A stretch of DNA of 46,187 bases from DATBHZ01 sp036557185 (GTDB lineage: Bacteria > Actinomycetota > Acidimicrobiia > IMCC26256 > JAENVU01): the NCBI GenBank assembly GCA_036557185.1, contig DATBHZ010000007.1, forward strand, positions 1-46,187. The letters run 5' to 3'. Below the pieces are notes generated by a model, which worked only from the letters and a program-made list of their open reading frames with translations, did no database searches and was not told where the DNA came from. This document shows positions 30,098 through 38,269 of the stretch, one piece after another; the first letter of the stretch is position 1; every line of letters begins with the position of its first letter. The position numbers were made by a program, and so were the translations under genes.

Positions 30098-31326
30098 ACT
30101 GGAGCGAGACGCTGCGGACCGCCACGGAGGCCGTCCGGACGCACCGCCTCCGTTCGGCGCTCACGATGCTCGGGATCCTCATCGGGATCACGGCCGTCGT
30201 CCTGACGGTGGGCATCGGCCAGGGCGCCCGGGCCGACGTGCAGAACCAGATCAACCAGCTCGGCACCAACATCCTCGTGGTGTCCCCGGGCAGCACCACG
30301 AGCAGCTCGGGGGCCCGCGCAGGCTTCGGCTCGGCCTCGACGCTCACCGTGCAGGACGCGAACGCGCTTGCCAAGCCTGCGGTCGCCCCCGACGTGCAGG
30401 CGGTTGCGCCGGCGTCGAACACGTCGGCGTCACTCAGCTACAACTCCGCCAACTGGACCACCACGCTCACCGGCACGACGCCGAGCTGGCAGACGGTCCG
30501 CTCACGCGGTGTTTCCTCGGGCCGCTTCATCTCGAACGCCGACGAACGCTCTGCCGCGACGGTGATCGTCCTCGGGCCCGACACCGTCAAGGAGCTGTTC
30601 AACAACGCCAACCCGATCGGGCAGTCGGTCACCTTCAACGGCGTCGAGCTCGAGGTCGTGGGTGTGCTGAAGCCGCTGAGCTCCTCGGACGCGACCTCGA
30701 ACAACGACCTCGCCATCGTGCCCATGAGCACCTACGCGCAGCGGCTCGTGGGCGGGAGCAATCGCGACTCCGTCAGCTCGGTGTACGTCAAAGCCACATC
30801 GGCCCACACGCTCTCGGCCGCGTACCAGGAGACGAACGCGCTCCTGCTGAACGCGCACCGCATCACCAACGCCAACAACGCGGACTTCTCGATCGCAACG
30901 CAGCAGTCGATCCTCAGCGCGGCAACCTCGGTGGACGACACGCTCACGGTGATGCTCGGCGGGATCGCCGTTATCGCGCTGCTCGTCGGTGGCATCGGCG
31001 TCATGAACATCATGCTCGTCTCGGTCGCCGAGCGGATCCGCGAGATCGGCCTGCGCAAGGCCCTCGGCGCGCGTCCCAAGCTGATCCGACGCCAGTTCCT
31101 CGTGGAGGCGAGCGTGCTCGGGCTCGCGGGCGGGGTGCTCGGCGTGCTGCTGGGTCTGCTCGGTGCCGTCCTCATCCCGGCGTTCAGTGACTCGCGGGTG
31201 ATCATCTCTCTTCCGGCGGCGCTCGCGGCGATCGTCGTCGCGGTGGGCATCGGCGTCGCGTTCGGCGTGTACCCCGCCTCGCGCGCCGCGCGCCTGGCTC
31301 CGATCGACGCGCTGAGGAGCGAGTAG
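30094..31326 (+). CDS. MacB-type ABC permease
   Basis: 410 residues from ATG 30094. It has an N-terminal helix (LRSALTMLGILIGITAVVLTVGIGQGA), the extracytoplasmic MacB_PCD domain (about 50-270; NQINQLGTNILVVSPGS..), and a FtsX core with three C-terminal helices (TVMLGGIAVIALLVGGIGVMNIMLVSVAERIREIGLRKALGA, FLVEASVLGLAGGVLGVLLGLLGAVLIP, ALAAIVVAVGIGVAFGVYPASRAARLAPIDALRSE). This is the canonical four-helix MacB topology, without fused ATPase. It forms the exporter with the gene before it and one or both adaptors. Confidence 0.93.
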   Translation: MNWSETLRTATEAVRTHRLRSALTMLGILIGITAVVLTVGIGQGARADVQNQINQLGTNILVVSPGSTTSSSGARAGFGSASTLTVQDANALAKPAVAPDVQAVAPASNTSASLSYNSANWTTTLTGTTPSWQTVRSRGVSSGRFISNADERSAATVIVLGPDTVKELFNNANPIGQSVTFNGVELEVVGVLKPLSSSDATSNNDLAIVPMSTYAQRLVGGSNRDSVSSVYVKATSAHTLSAAYQETNALLLNAHRITNANNADFSIATQQSILSAATSVDDTLTVMLGGIAVIALLVGGIGVMNIMLVSVAERIREIGLRKALGARPKLIRRQFLVEASVLGLAGGVLGVLLGLLGAVLIPAFSDSRVIISLPAALAAIVVAVGIGVAFGVYPASRAARLAPIDALRSE

Positions 31327-31328
31327 GC

Positions 31329-33191
31329 ATGCTGGAGCCACAAGAGCGCACCGCGCCCGTGACAGGCGAGCCGGCGCCCGTTGCCGCACCGTTCTCCGCC
31401 GCTCCTGGGTCGGCGAACGGTGATCGTTGGGCGACGCTGTTCCCTGCTGAGGGCTCGCAGGCTGCGCATCCTCCGTGGTGGCAGCGCCGGTGGCGCTTGC
31501 TGGTGGCCGCGGCCGTGGTGCTCGCGCTCGTGGCGACGACACTTGTCGCAACCGATGCGTTCGGCTCGAAGCCGCCCGTCTATCGCAGCGCGACGGTGGC
31601 CGACCATCCCGTCAGTGCGGTCGTCGACGGCGTCGCGACGATCGAGCCTGTCTCACAGGCCACGGTGGCCTTCCCCGTCGGAGGGACCGTCGCGAATGTC
31701 GACGTGGCGGTCGGGCAACAGGTGACGGCGGGCCAAGCCCTCGCGAACCTCGACACCCAGACGCTGATGACGACGCTCCACACGCGCCAGGCCGCGCTCG
31801 CACGCGCACAGCTCACGCTCTCCAAGGCGCTGGCAGGTGACGCGGTGGGCTCACCGTCGGCAGGGACCGGTGGCGGAGGTGGCGCCGCCGGTGGCGGCAG
31901 TTCGTCGACCGGGTTCCAGACCGCGAGCACCGCAACGTCTCCTTCGGGCATCGTGCTCACCGCGGCGTTCTCGAGCCCGGGCGGTCTCGCTCAGGCGCAG
32001 CAGGCGGTCCTGCAGGCGCAGCAACAGGTGGACGCGGCGCTCGCGGCGTCGCAAGTGGCCGTCCAACAGGAGGCCAGCGTCTGCGCGAACGTCACGACCA
32101 CGGCCCAGGGAGCAGGTGCTCCTGGCGGTGTGCGCACGTCAGGAACGTTGACCGCCTGCCAGACGGCAATTCAGAACGTCGAGAACGCGCAACAGCAGGT
32201 CACGGCCGCGCAGACGGCGCTCGCGCACGCGACGAGCGCGCTCGACGCGTTGCTCGGCCAGCGGGCTTCGAACCCGGGCGGCCAGGGCGGCTCGCAGGCG
32301 CCGTCCGGAGGTGCGACAGGGTCCGGCTCCGGCTCGACGACCGGCTCCGGCTCGGGGGGCGCCAACTTCGGAGGGTCGGGCGGCTCCCGGTCCGGCGCGG
32401 GGAGCCAGTCGCGCGGTGCGACCGCGAGCGGTCCCACCGCCGCCGACCTCGTGGCGTTCCAGGCGTCGGTCGACGCAGCGCAGGCGCAGGTCGCGGTTGC
32501 CTACCAGGCAGTGGCCCAGGCCACGATCGCGACACCGATCGCCGGCACCGTGATGGCCCTCAACCTCGCAGCCGGTGACTCAGTGTCCGCCGGCTCGTCG
32601 ACGGAGAACGTCGTCATCGCAGGCCCGGGCGGGTACGAGGTCTCGACGACGGTCGGCGTCACGCAGATCCCCGACATCGCGCTCGGACAGCCCGCGACCG
32701 TCGTCCCTGACGGCTCGCACCGGGTGCTCCCCGGCAGAGTGGTGCAGATCTCGACCACTCCGACCTCCTCGAGCAGCAGCGACCCGACGACCTACACGGT
32801 CGTCGTGGGGCTGACCAACCCGACCGCGAAGCTGAACAACGGAGCGACCGGCTCGGTGTCGATCGTGACCAAGCGCGTCACGTCGGCGCTCGCGGTCCCG
32901 ACCTCCGCGATCGTCACGAACGGCACGCGGCACTCGGTGATGCTGCTCGACGGCGGCAAGGCCAGCTCGGTGAACGTCGGAGTAGGGGTTCTGGGCGCGA
33001 CATGGACGCAGGTGACCAGCGGCCTGCATCGCGGCCAGCACGTCGCGCTCGCCACCGTGAGCGCACCGTTGCCCAGCTCCGCTACCAACTCCACCAACGG
33101 CACCAACCGCAACGGCGGTCGCGGCGGTACCGGGTTCGGCGGCGGTGGCGGCGGGTTCCGGGTCCGCTTCGGGGGCGGCGCCGGGGGCTGA
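31329..33191 (+). CDS. HlyD/MacA-type adaptor (second), with long low-complexity insertions
   Basis: 620 residues from ATG 31329, 2 bases after the permease stop. It has a cytoplasmic N-terminus of about 55 residues, a helix (WRLLVAAAVVLALVATTLVATDAF), a lipoyl half (HPVSAVVDGVATIEPVSQATVAFPVGGTVANVDVAVGQQVTAGQALANLD), a helical hairpin broken by Gly/Ser-rich inserts, a second lipoyl half (ATIATPIAGTVMALNLAAGDSVSAGS), a beta barrel, and a C-terminal domain ending in a Gly-rich tail (NGGRGGTGFGGGGGGFRVRFGGGAGG). A VCANVTTT..LTACQTAIQN segment contains two Cys that could form a disulfide. Having a second adaptor in one MacAB operon is uncommon. Confidence 0.82.
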   Translation: MLEPQERTAPVTGEPAPVAAPFSAAPGSANGDRWATLFPAEGSQAAHPPWWQRRWRLLVAAAVVLALVATTLVATDAFGSKPPVYRSATVADHPVSAVVDGVATIEPVSQATVAFPVGGTVANVDVAVGQQVTAGQALANLDTQTLMTTLHTRQAALARAQLTLSKALAGDAVGSPSAGTGGGGGAAGGGSSSTGFQTASTATSPSGIVLTAAFSSPGGLAQAQQAVLQAQQQVDAALAASQVAVQQEASVCANVTTTAQGAGAPGGVRTSGTLTACQTAIQNVENAQQQVTAAQTALAHATSALDALLGQRASNPGGQGGSQAPSGGATGSGSGSTTGSGSGGANFGGSGGSRSGAGSQSRGATASGPTAADLVAFQASVDAAQAQVAVAYQAVAQATIATPIAGTVMALNLAAGDSVSAGSSTENVVIAGPGGYEVSTTVGVTQIPDIALGQPATVVPDGSHRVLPGRVVQISTTPTSSSSSDPTTYTVVVGLTNPTAKLNNGATGSVSIVTKRVTSALAVPTSAIVTNGTRHSVMLLDGGKASSVNVGVGVLGATWTQVTSGLHRGQHVALATVSAPLPSSATNSTNGTNRNGGRGGTGFGGGGGGFRVRFGGGAGG

Positions 33192-33198
33192 CCCTCGC

Positions 33199-34398
33199 TC
33201 AGCCGTGCGCCTGCCCGCCGTCGGCACGCGCCGGAGCGTGATGCTCGCACTGCGCCACGGAAGCACCACCCGCACGTCGTCGCTCGTGCGCGAGCCACAG
33301 GAGCACAGCGAACACCCCGAGGAACGCGATGTTGAGGAACGTCGTGTAGTTCCAGGAGAAGTGGGTTTCGACGATCATCTCCGGCCGTTCCGTGGGGATC
33401 GCTCCCGCTGCTGCGAACAAGCCTTCGGTGATGAGCCCTGCGGCTGCCATCACGGCCCAGAAGAGCAGGAACAGCCGGGCCGTGACACGCGCTCCGTAGT
33501 ACTTCCGGTAGATCAACACCAGCGGGAACGCGATGAGGTCCGCGAACAGGAAGCTGATCACCCCGCCGAAGCTGATGCCTCCGTGCCACAGCGCCGCCGC
33601 CATCGGGACGTTGCCGATGGAGCAGACGAAGCTGATGCACGCGATCAGCGGGCCGACGATCGCGTTCTCGAGGCTCGTCCAGAAGCCGTGCCCGTGCAGG
33701 AAGAGCTCGTTCCACACGCTCGTCGGGACGAGCACCGCGAGAAAGCCCGCGACGACGTACCCGATGACGAGCTCCCGTCGGAGCATTCGCAGGTCGGCCA
33801 TCGTGTAGCTCGCGGCGTCGGACCACGCTGCTCTCGAACGGAGCTTGGTTCCCCAGGGCTCGCGCTCGAGCTCCGCCTGGCGCTCGTCGCTGACTCCCGC
33901 CATGGCCTGATGGTCGTGCCCGCCTTCGTCGTGCTCCATGTGCGACCGCGCGCGCCGCACGACCGCTCCCGTCAGCACGAAGCCGCCGAACACGGCGAGC
34001 AGCGTGATCATGATCGGGCCACCGACGAACTCGGCTGCCGCGAACTGCCAGCCCATGAGCACGATCAGGACGATGCCGAGCTCGATCACCAGGTTCGTCG
34101 ACGCGAACATGAACACCATCGACGAGATGAAGTCGGCACCCTTCTGAAAGATCGACTTCGCCATCGCAGTCGCCGCATACGAGCAGCTGGACGACACCAT
34201 GCCGAGACCCGTGGCACGCGCAACGGCCTTCGGGCCGTGATCGGGCAGGATCCGTTGCATCTCTGCGCGTGTGGCGAAGGCTTGCACCACTCCCGAGAGC
34301 ATGAAGCCGAGCACCAGGGCCCAGAGCGTCTCCCAGAACATGAAGAACGCCTCGCGCAGCGACCGCCCGATGTCGGCGATCGTCAGGGCGAGCGTCAC
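33199..34398 (-). CDS. DUF318/UPF0718-type permease (ArsP-like) with His-rich loop
   Basis: 399 residues from GTG 34396-34398. Two homologous helical halves are visible: the first has LWALVLGFMLSGVVQAFATRAEM and GLGMVSSSCSYAATAMAKSIFQKGADFISSMVFMFASTN, the second IVGPLIACISFVCSIGNVPMAAALWHGGISFGGVISFLFADLI. The repeated SSSCS and SFVCSIGN motifs are those of the permease family that includes the organoarsenical exporter ArsP. The central cytoplasmic loop (HMEHDEGGHDHQAM) and the C-terminal tail (CEHHAPARADGGQAHG) are His-rich and may bind metal. It overlaps csoR as GTGA, so it is almost certainly under CsoR control. Confidence 0.8.
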   Translation of the reverse strand: MTLALTIADIGRSLREAFFMFWETLWALVLGFMLSGVVQAFATRAEMQRILPDHGPKAVARATGLGMVSSSCSYAATAMAKSIFQKGADFISSMVFMFASTNLVIELGIVLIVLMGWQFAAAEFVGGPIMITLLAVFGGFVLTGAVVRRARSHMEHDEGGHDHQAMAGVSDERQAELEREPWGTKLRSRAAWSDAASYTMADLRMLRRELVIGYVVAGFLAVLVPTSVWNELFLHGHGFWTSLENAIVGPLIACISFVCSIGNVPMAAALWHGGISFGGVISFLFADLIAFPLVLIYRKYYGARVTARLFLLFWAVMAAAGLITEGLFAAAGAIPTERPEMIVETHFSWNYTTFLNIAFLGVFAVLLWLAHERRRAGGASVAQCEHHAPARADGGQAHG

Positions 34399-34676
34399 GA
34401 TCGCACCATCCGAGCGATCGCCGCGGAAGCCTCGTCCAGCTTCTCGGCGGCCGCCTGACCGCCGGCATCGACGGCGTCCGTGACGCAGTGTGCGAGGTGA
34501 TCGTCGAGGAGCAGGAGTGCCGTGGACTGCAGCGAGCGCGTCGTCGACGCGACCTGGTCGAGGATGTCGATGCAGTAGCGGTCCTCCTCGACCATGCGCG
34601 CCAGGCCGCGCACCTGGCCCTCGATGCGCTTCAGCCGCTTGAGGATCGCCTCACGGTCGTCGCTGTATCCGGGCAT
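34395..34676 (-). CDS. csoR: CsoR-family copper-sensing repressor
   Basis: 93 residues, typical size, from ATG 34674-34676 with SD GGAGG. All-helical DUF156 protein. The Cu(I) ligands C35, H60 and C64 are present in RYCIDIL and DDHLAHCV, the x-H-x3-C pattern of true copper sensors rather than nickel or formaldehyde ones. Basic helix 1 (DREAILKRLKRIEGQVRGLARM) binds DNA. Family knowledge: apo-CsoR represses and Cu(I) releases it. A near-perfect CsoR operator lies 50 bases upstream and no copper ATPase is nearby; the only coupled gene is the permease. The 51-codon upstream extension is rejected. Confidence 0.9.
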   Translation of the reverse strand: MPGYSDDREAILKRLKRIEGQVRGLARMVEEDRYCIDILDQVASTTRSLQSTALLLLDDHLAHCVTDAVDAGGQAAAEKLDEASAAIARMVRS

Positions 34677-34727
34677 GGTTCCTCCGTGTTGACACTCTGC
34701 TGCTGATGGCCGTCTGATTCTATACTC

Positions 34728-34744
34728 ATACCCCCTAGGGGTAT
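34728..34744. promoter_or_regulatory. CsoR operator
   Basis: ATACCCCCTAGGGGTAT has 7-bp half-sites ATACCCC and GGGGTAT, the type of operator known for actinobacterial CsoR. On the minus strand a TAGAAT -10 box (34717-34722) lies just downstream and the matching -35 region (34740-34745) falls inside the operator, so binding would block the csoR promoter. Confidence 0.8.
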
Positions 34745-34807
34745 AGAGCGGAATCGGAAGGCGGGACTGTGCCGGGCCGTCGCTAGAACGCGTTCCACAT
34801 GCCGGAA

Positions 34808-34813
34808 TAGGCT
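34808..34813 (+). promoter_or_regulatory. -10 box of the acyl-CoA dehydrogenase at 34822 (leaderless)
   Basis: TAGGCT ends 8 bases before ATG 34822. No SD is present. Confidence 0.4.
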
Positions 34814-34821
34814 CCACGACC

Positions 34822-36000
34822 ATGTACATCGGACTGACGCCCGACCTGGAGTCCCTGCGCGACGAGCTTCGGAGCTACTACGAGAAGCTCCTCACGCCCG
34901 ACGTCGAGGAGGAGCTCTCGCACAGCGAAGGGGTCGGGCCTGCGCCGCGGGCGATCACGCGGCAGATGGCCGCCGACGGCTGGCTCGGGATCGGATGGCC
35001 GAAGGAGTACGGCGGGCAGGGCCGGACCGCGGTCGAGCAGTTCGTGTTCTTCGACGAATCCATGCGTGCGGGCGCGCCGGTGCCGATGCTCACCATCAAC
35101 TCCGTTGCGCCGACGATCATGCGCTACGGCTCACAGGAGCAGAAGGACTTCTACCTGCCCAAGATCCTGGCCGGCGAGATCCACTTCGCGATCGGGTACA
35201 CGGAGCCCGAGGCCGGCACGGACCTCGCGTCATTGAAGACGCGCGCCGTGCGCGACGGCGACGAGTACGTGATCAACGGCCAGAAGATCTTCACGAGTCT
35301 CGCGACCGACGCTGACTACATCTGGCTCGCGGTGCGCACGGACCCCGACGCGAAGAAGCATCGCGGCATCTCGATCATCATCGTGCCGACCGACGCGGAG
35401 GGCTTCAAGTGCGAACCCATCCGCAACATGGGTGGCCTCAACACGAACATCACCTTCTACGAGGAGGTCCGTGTGCCGGCGGGCAACCTCGTCGGCGGCG
35501 AGAACCAGGGCTGGAACCTGATCACCAACCAGCTGAACCACGAGCGGGTCACCCTGTGCTCGAGCGGAGTGGTGGAGCGGGAGCTCGAGGACGTGACGGC
35601 GTGGGCCAAGGAGACGCGGCTCGCGGACGGGAGGCGTGTCATCGACCAGGAGTGGGTGCAGGTCAGCCTGGCGCGCATCCACGCTCGGCTCGAGTTCCTG
35701 CGCCTCGCGAACTGGAAGGTCGCGGCCGAGGCCACGCAGGGCATACAGCTCAACCCCGCGGACGCATCGACGATCAAGGTCTTCGGGACCGAGTTCTACC
35801 TGGAGGCGTTCCGTGCGCTCATGGAGATCGTCGGGTCCCAGGCGGTCGTCCAGGGAAGATCTGCGGCGAACGTTCTGCACGGCCGGCTCGAGTCGCGTGT
35901 GCGGAGCATGCACATCCTCACGTTCGGTGGGGGCACGAACGAGATGCAACGCGACCTGATCGCCATCTTCGGGCTCGGCATGCCCGGCTCACCCCGCTAG
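34822..36000 (+). CDS. Acyl-CoA dehydrogenase family protein (first of a pair)
   Basis: 392 residues. It is an FAD enzyme that alpha,beta-desaturates acyl-CoA. It has the N-terminal helical domain (MAADGWLGIGWPKEYGGQGRTAVEQFVFFDE), the substrate/FAD block IGYTEPEAGTDLASLKTRA, the beta domain with INGQKIFTSLATDADYIWLAVRTD, and the C-terminal helical domain ending MHILTFGGGTNEMQRDLIAIFGLGMP, which supplies FAD contacts from the partner subunit. It resembles the FadE subunits that act as heterotetramers in sterol and branched-chain catabolism of actinobacteria. The second gene of the pair starts 100 bases downstream. Substrate unknown. Confidence 0.88.
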   Translation: MYIGLTPDLESLRDELRSYYEKLLTPDVEEELSHSEGVGPAPRAITRQMAADGWLGIGWPKEYGGQGRTAVEQFVFFDESMRAGAPVPMLTINSVAPTIMRYGSQEQKDFYLPKILAGEIHFAIGYTEPEAGTDLASLKTRAVRDGDEYVINGQKIFTSLATDADYIWLAVRTDPDAKKHRGISIIIVPTDAEGFKCEPIRNMGGLNTNITFYEEVRVPAGNLVGGENQGWNLITNQLNHERVTLCSSGVVERELEDVTAWAKETRLADGRRVIDQEWVQVSLARIHARLEFLRLANWKVAAEATQGIQLNPADASTIKVFGTEFYLEAFRALMEIVGSQAVVQGRSAANVLHGRLESRVRSMHILTFGGGTNEMQRDLIAIFGLGMPGSPR

Positions 36001-36017
36001 ACCGAAGGCGAGGACTA

Positions 36018-36040
36018 GCGGCGCAGGTACCCTGCGCCGC
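36018..36040. terminator. Strong intercistronic hairpin between the two dehydrogenases
   Basis: GCGGCGCAGG and CCTGCGCCGC pair perfectly around the 3-base loop TAC, 17 bases after the stop of the first dehydrogenase. No T-run follows. It may attenuate transcription or protect the upstream mRNA end. A TACCCT box (36028-36033) is embedded in it. Confidence 0.45.
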
Positions 36041-36100
36041 CCGAGCCGGGGCCCGAGCGGCCTGCGACGCAGTCGCAAGAGCGGAAAGTTAGGAGCCATT

Positions 36101-37213
36101 GTGGACTTCAGCCTCACCGACGAGCAGCAGGAGCTGCGCGGTCTCGCCCGGCAGATCTTGTCGGACCGGATGACGATGGGGAACCTCCGCGAGCTCGACT
36201 CCAGCGAGAGCTGGTTCGATCGCGACACGTGGCAGGAGCTCGCCAAGGCGAACCTGCTCGGCATCGCGCTCCCGGAATCGGTCGGCGGGCTCGGGTACGG
36301 GTTCCTCGAGCTCTGCCTCCTGCTCCAGGAGCAGGGCAGGACCGTCGCGCCGCTCCCGTTGTTGCACACCCTCGTGTCGACCTCCCTGTTCGTCGCCGAG
36401 TTCGGCACGGACGAGCAACGGGCCGGGACAGCGCCGATCGTGCGCGGAGAGATGATCGCGACCGCCGCGCTGTCGGAGGTCCGCACACCCGCGACCGAGC
36501 CGCGGACCACGGCCGAGCGCGACGGGAGCACGTGGCGGATCAGCGGGCAGAAGACCTGTGTCCCCGTGGCCCACCTCGCCGACTGGGTGCTCGTGCCCGC
36601 AAGGACCGAAGCCGGCATCGGCATGTTCTTCGTCGAGCCCGGTGCCAAGGGTGTCGAGCTCGCGCGCCAGGAGACGATGAGTCACGAGCCGCAGTTCCTC
36701 ATGACGCTCGACGGCGCCGAGGTCGACGACTCGATGCGCATCGGGGAGATCTCGCAGGACGGATCCAACCTGCGTTGGGTGCTCGAGCGCACGATGGTGG
36801 GTCTCTGCGCGATCAGTGCCGGAGCCGCGGAGGAGGGTCTCCGCATCACCGCCGAGTACACGACCAACCGCAAGCAGTTCGATCGGGCGATCGGAACGTT
36901 CCAGGCAGTCGGTCAGCGGCTCGCCGACGCGTACATCGACACCGAGGCGATCGAGCTGACGATGTTGCAGGCCGCGACGCACCTGGCACAGGGCCAGGAG
37001 TCCGGTGCCGAGGTGGCGACCGCGAAGTTCTGGGCCTCCGACGGCGGGAATCGCGTCGCGCACGCCCTGTTGCACGTGCACGGCGGGATCAGCATCGACC
37101 TCGACTACCCGATCCACAGGTACTTCCTGTGGCTCAAGCAGAACGAGTTCACGCTCGGAGCGGCGACTCCTCAGCTCGTCGAGCTGGGTGCGCTGATCGC
37201 AGCGACCCCGTAG
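36101..37213 (+). CDS. Acyl-CoA dehydrogenase family protein (second of a pair)
   Basis: 370 residues from GTG 36101 with SD AGGAG. It has DFSLTDEQQELRGLARQIL at the N-terminus, LGIALPESVGGLGYGFLELCLLLQEQGR, a beta domain with WRISGQKTCVPVAHLADWVLVPA, and C-terminal helices including TTNRKQFDRAIGTFQAVGQRLADAYI and HVHGGISIDLDYPIHRYFLW. Where single-gene dehydrogenases often have the catalytic Glu in a GxGYxxE segment, this one has IDLDYP, consistent with the non-catalytic or differently arranged partner of a FadE heterodimer. It overlaps the DNA methyltransferase gene tail-to-tail by 65 bases. Confidence 0.87.
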   Translation: MDFSLTDEQQELRGLARQILSDRMTMGNLRELDSSESWFDRDTWQELAKANLLGIALPESVGGLGYGFLELCLLLQEQGRTVAPLPLLHTLVSTSLFVAEFGTDEQRAGTAPIVRGEMIATAALSEVRTPATEPRTTAERDGSTWRISGQKTCVPVAHLADWVLVPARTEAGIGMFFVEPGAKGVELARQETMSHEPQFLMTLDGAEVDDSMRIGEISQDGSNLRWVLERTMVGLCAISAGAAEEGLRITAEYTTNRKQFDRAIGTFQAVGQRLADAYIDTEAIELTMLQAATHLAQGQESGAEVATAKFWASDGGNRVAHALLHVHGGISIDLDYPIHRYFLWLKQNEFTLGAATPQLVELGALIAATP

Positions 37214-38237
37214 CCCTGGCAACATCGCCCGCCGCGCCGCACACGAGGACGTACTCCGTGTTGCGGAGGTGCGAGATCTTGCCCACTCGGCGCCCGGTGT
37301 GGTCGTGGATGCCGATCTGCGCTCCCACGTAGCGCTTCGAATCGAACGTGAGCACCTCGACGGTGCCCCTGCACGCGCACATGTCGATCAGCTCCTGGAG
37401 CGCGATCCAGCTCTCGTCGTTGTAGGAGAGGACGAGCAGGCGGGCGTCGATCTGCTCGACGCACCGCCGGAGAGCGTCCGGCATCTCGCGCCGCTTGTTG
37501 AACGCGCTCTTGGTGCTCTCGTCGCGCGCATCCGTGCGCTTCTGCGCGATCCCGTATGCCTCGGGAGAATCCCAGGCAACGAGTGTCTCCCAAACGTGGT
37601 AGTTCGTGAAGTAGCGGTGCTGGTTGTACGGCGGATCGAGATACGCGAGGTCGAACGATCCGAGCCCGGCGGCGAGCTGCACGGCGTCCCCTCGGCGGAC
37701 TGCACCGCCGCCGTCGAGGAGCTCGGGCTGCCGGAGCTCCAGCGGGTTCCGCGCTCGCGGTGCCCACTGCTTGAGGTAGGCCATCTGCACGCCGGTCGTC
37801 GAGTCCACACGGTCGGCGGCCTCGATGAGGCTGGTCAGCAGCACCGGGTCGTCGCCGTAGTCGTCACGGATGGCCTGCCGCACGGCGTCGATCCGTTCGC
37901 CGTTCTCCGGCCGGAAGAAGCGCGAGGCCAGGCAGAAGGTCTCGGTGACGTAGCCCGGCTCGCCGGGCAGCGCGTTGAGCCGGGCAAGGCGCCGATCGAG
38001 CTCGTGCACGTCGACCGAACGCGCATCGGTCGCGATGTAGCAGCGTGCGAACACCTCCGAATAGCGCGCGGCGTCCACGGCGGTGACGCGCGCGCCTCGC
38101 TCCTTGAATTCCTGCGCGACCCGCGTCGTGCCGGTGAACAGATCGAGCGCGGTGGATGCGCCCGACGCGGAGAGCATCTCGCCCAACACCGGCACGAGCC
38201 GCCGTTTGGAGCCGAGGTACTTGATGATGCGTCGCAC
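37149..38237 (-). CDS. Orphan D12-class adenine-specific DNA methyltransferase
   Basis: 362 residues from GTG 38235-38237. It has the alpha-class (D12, Dam-like) order: the opening IIKYLGSKRRLVPVLGEML (motif X), SAM motif I ALDLFTGTTRVAQEF, ARVTAVDAARYSE, a long helical target-recognition region, and the catalytic motif IV LDPPYNQHRYFTNY around residue 200. It transfers methyl from SAM to N6 of adenine in DNA. The recognition sequence cannot be read. No restriction endonuclease gene is adjacent, so it is a solitary methylase, possibly regulatory. It is divergent from the glucosidase gene with a 32-bp gap. The last 21 residues lie antisense to the dehydrogenase end. Confidence 0.85.
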   Translation of the reverse strand: MRRIIKYLGSKRRLVPVLGEMLSASGASTALDLFTGTTRVAQEFKERGARVTAVDAARYSEVFARCYIATDARSVDVHELDRRLARLNALPGEPGYVTETFCLASRFFRPENGERIDAVRQAIRDDYGDDPVLLTSLIEAADRVDSTTGVQMAYLKQWAPRARNPLELRQPELLDGGGAVRRGDAVQLAAGLGSFDLAYLDPPYNQHRYFTNYHVWETLVAWDSPEAYGIAQKRTDARDESTKSAFNKRREMPDALRRCVEQIDARLLVLSYNDESWIALQELIDMCACRGTVEVLTFDSKRYVGAQIGIHDHTGRRVGKISHLRNTEYVLVCGAAGDVARATGSLRSAHPARRAEESPLRA

Positions 38238-38255
38238 GCTACCGGGGCCGAGCCG

Positions 38256-38261
38256 TAGTCT
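38256..38261 (+). promoter_or_regulatory. -10 box of the GH13 gene (leaderless)
   Basis: TAGTCT ends 8 bases before ATG 38270, within the 32-bp divergent gap. Confidence 0.45.
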
Positions 38262-38269
38262 CCGGGACC

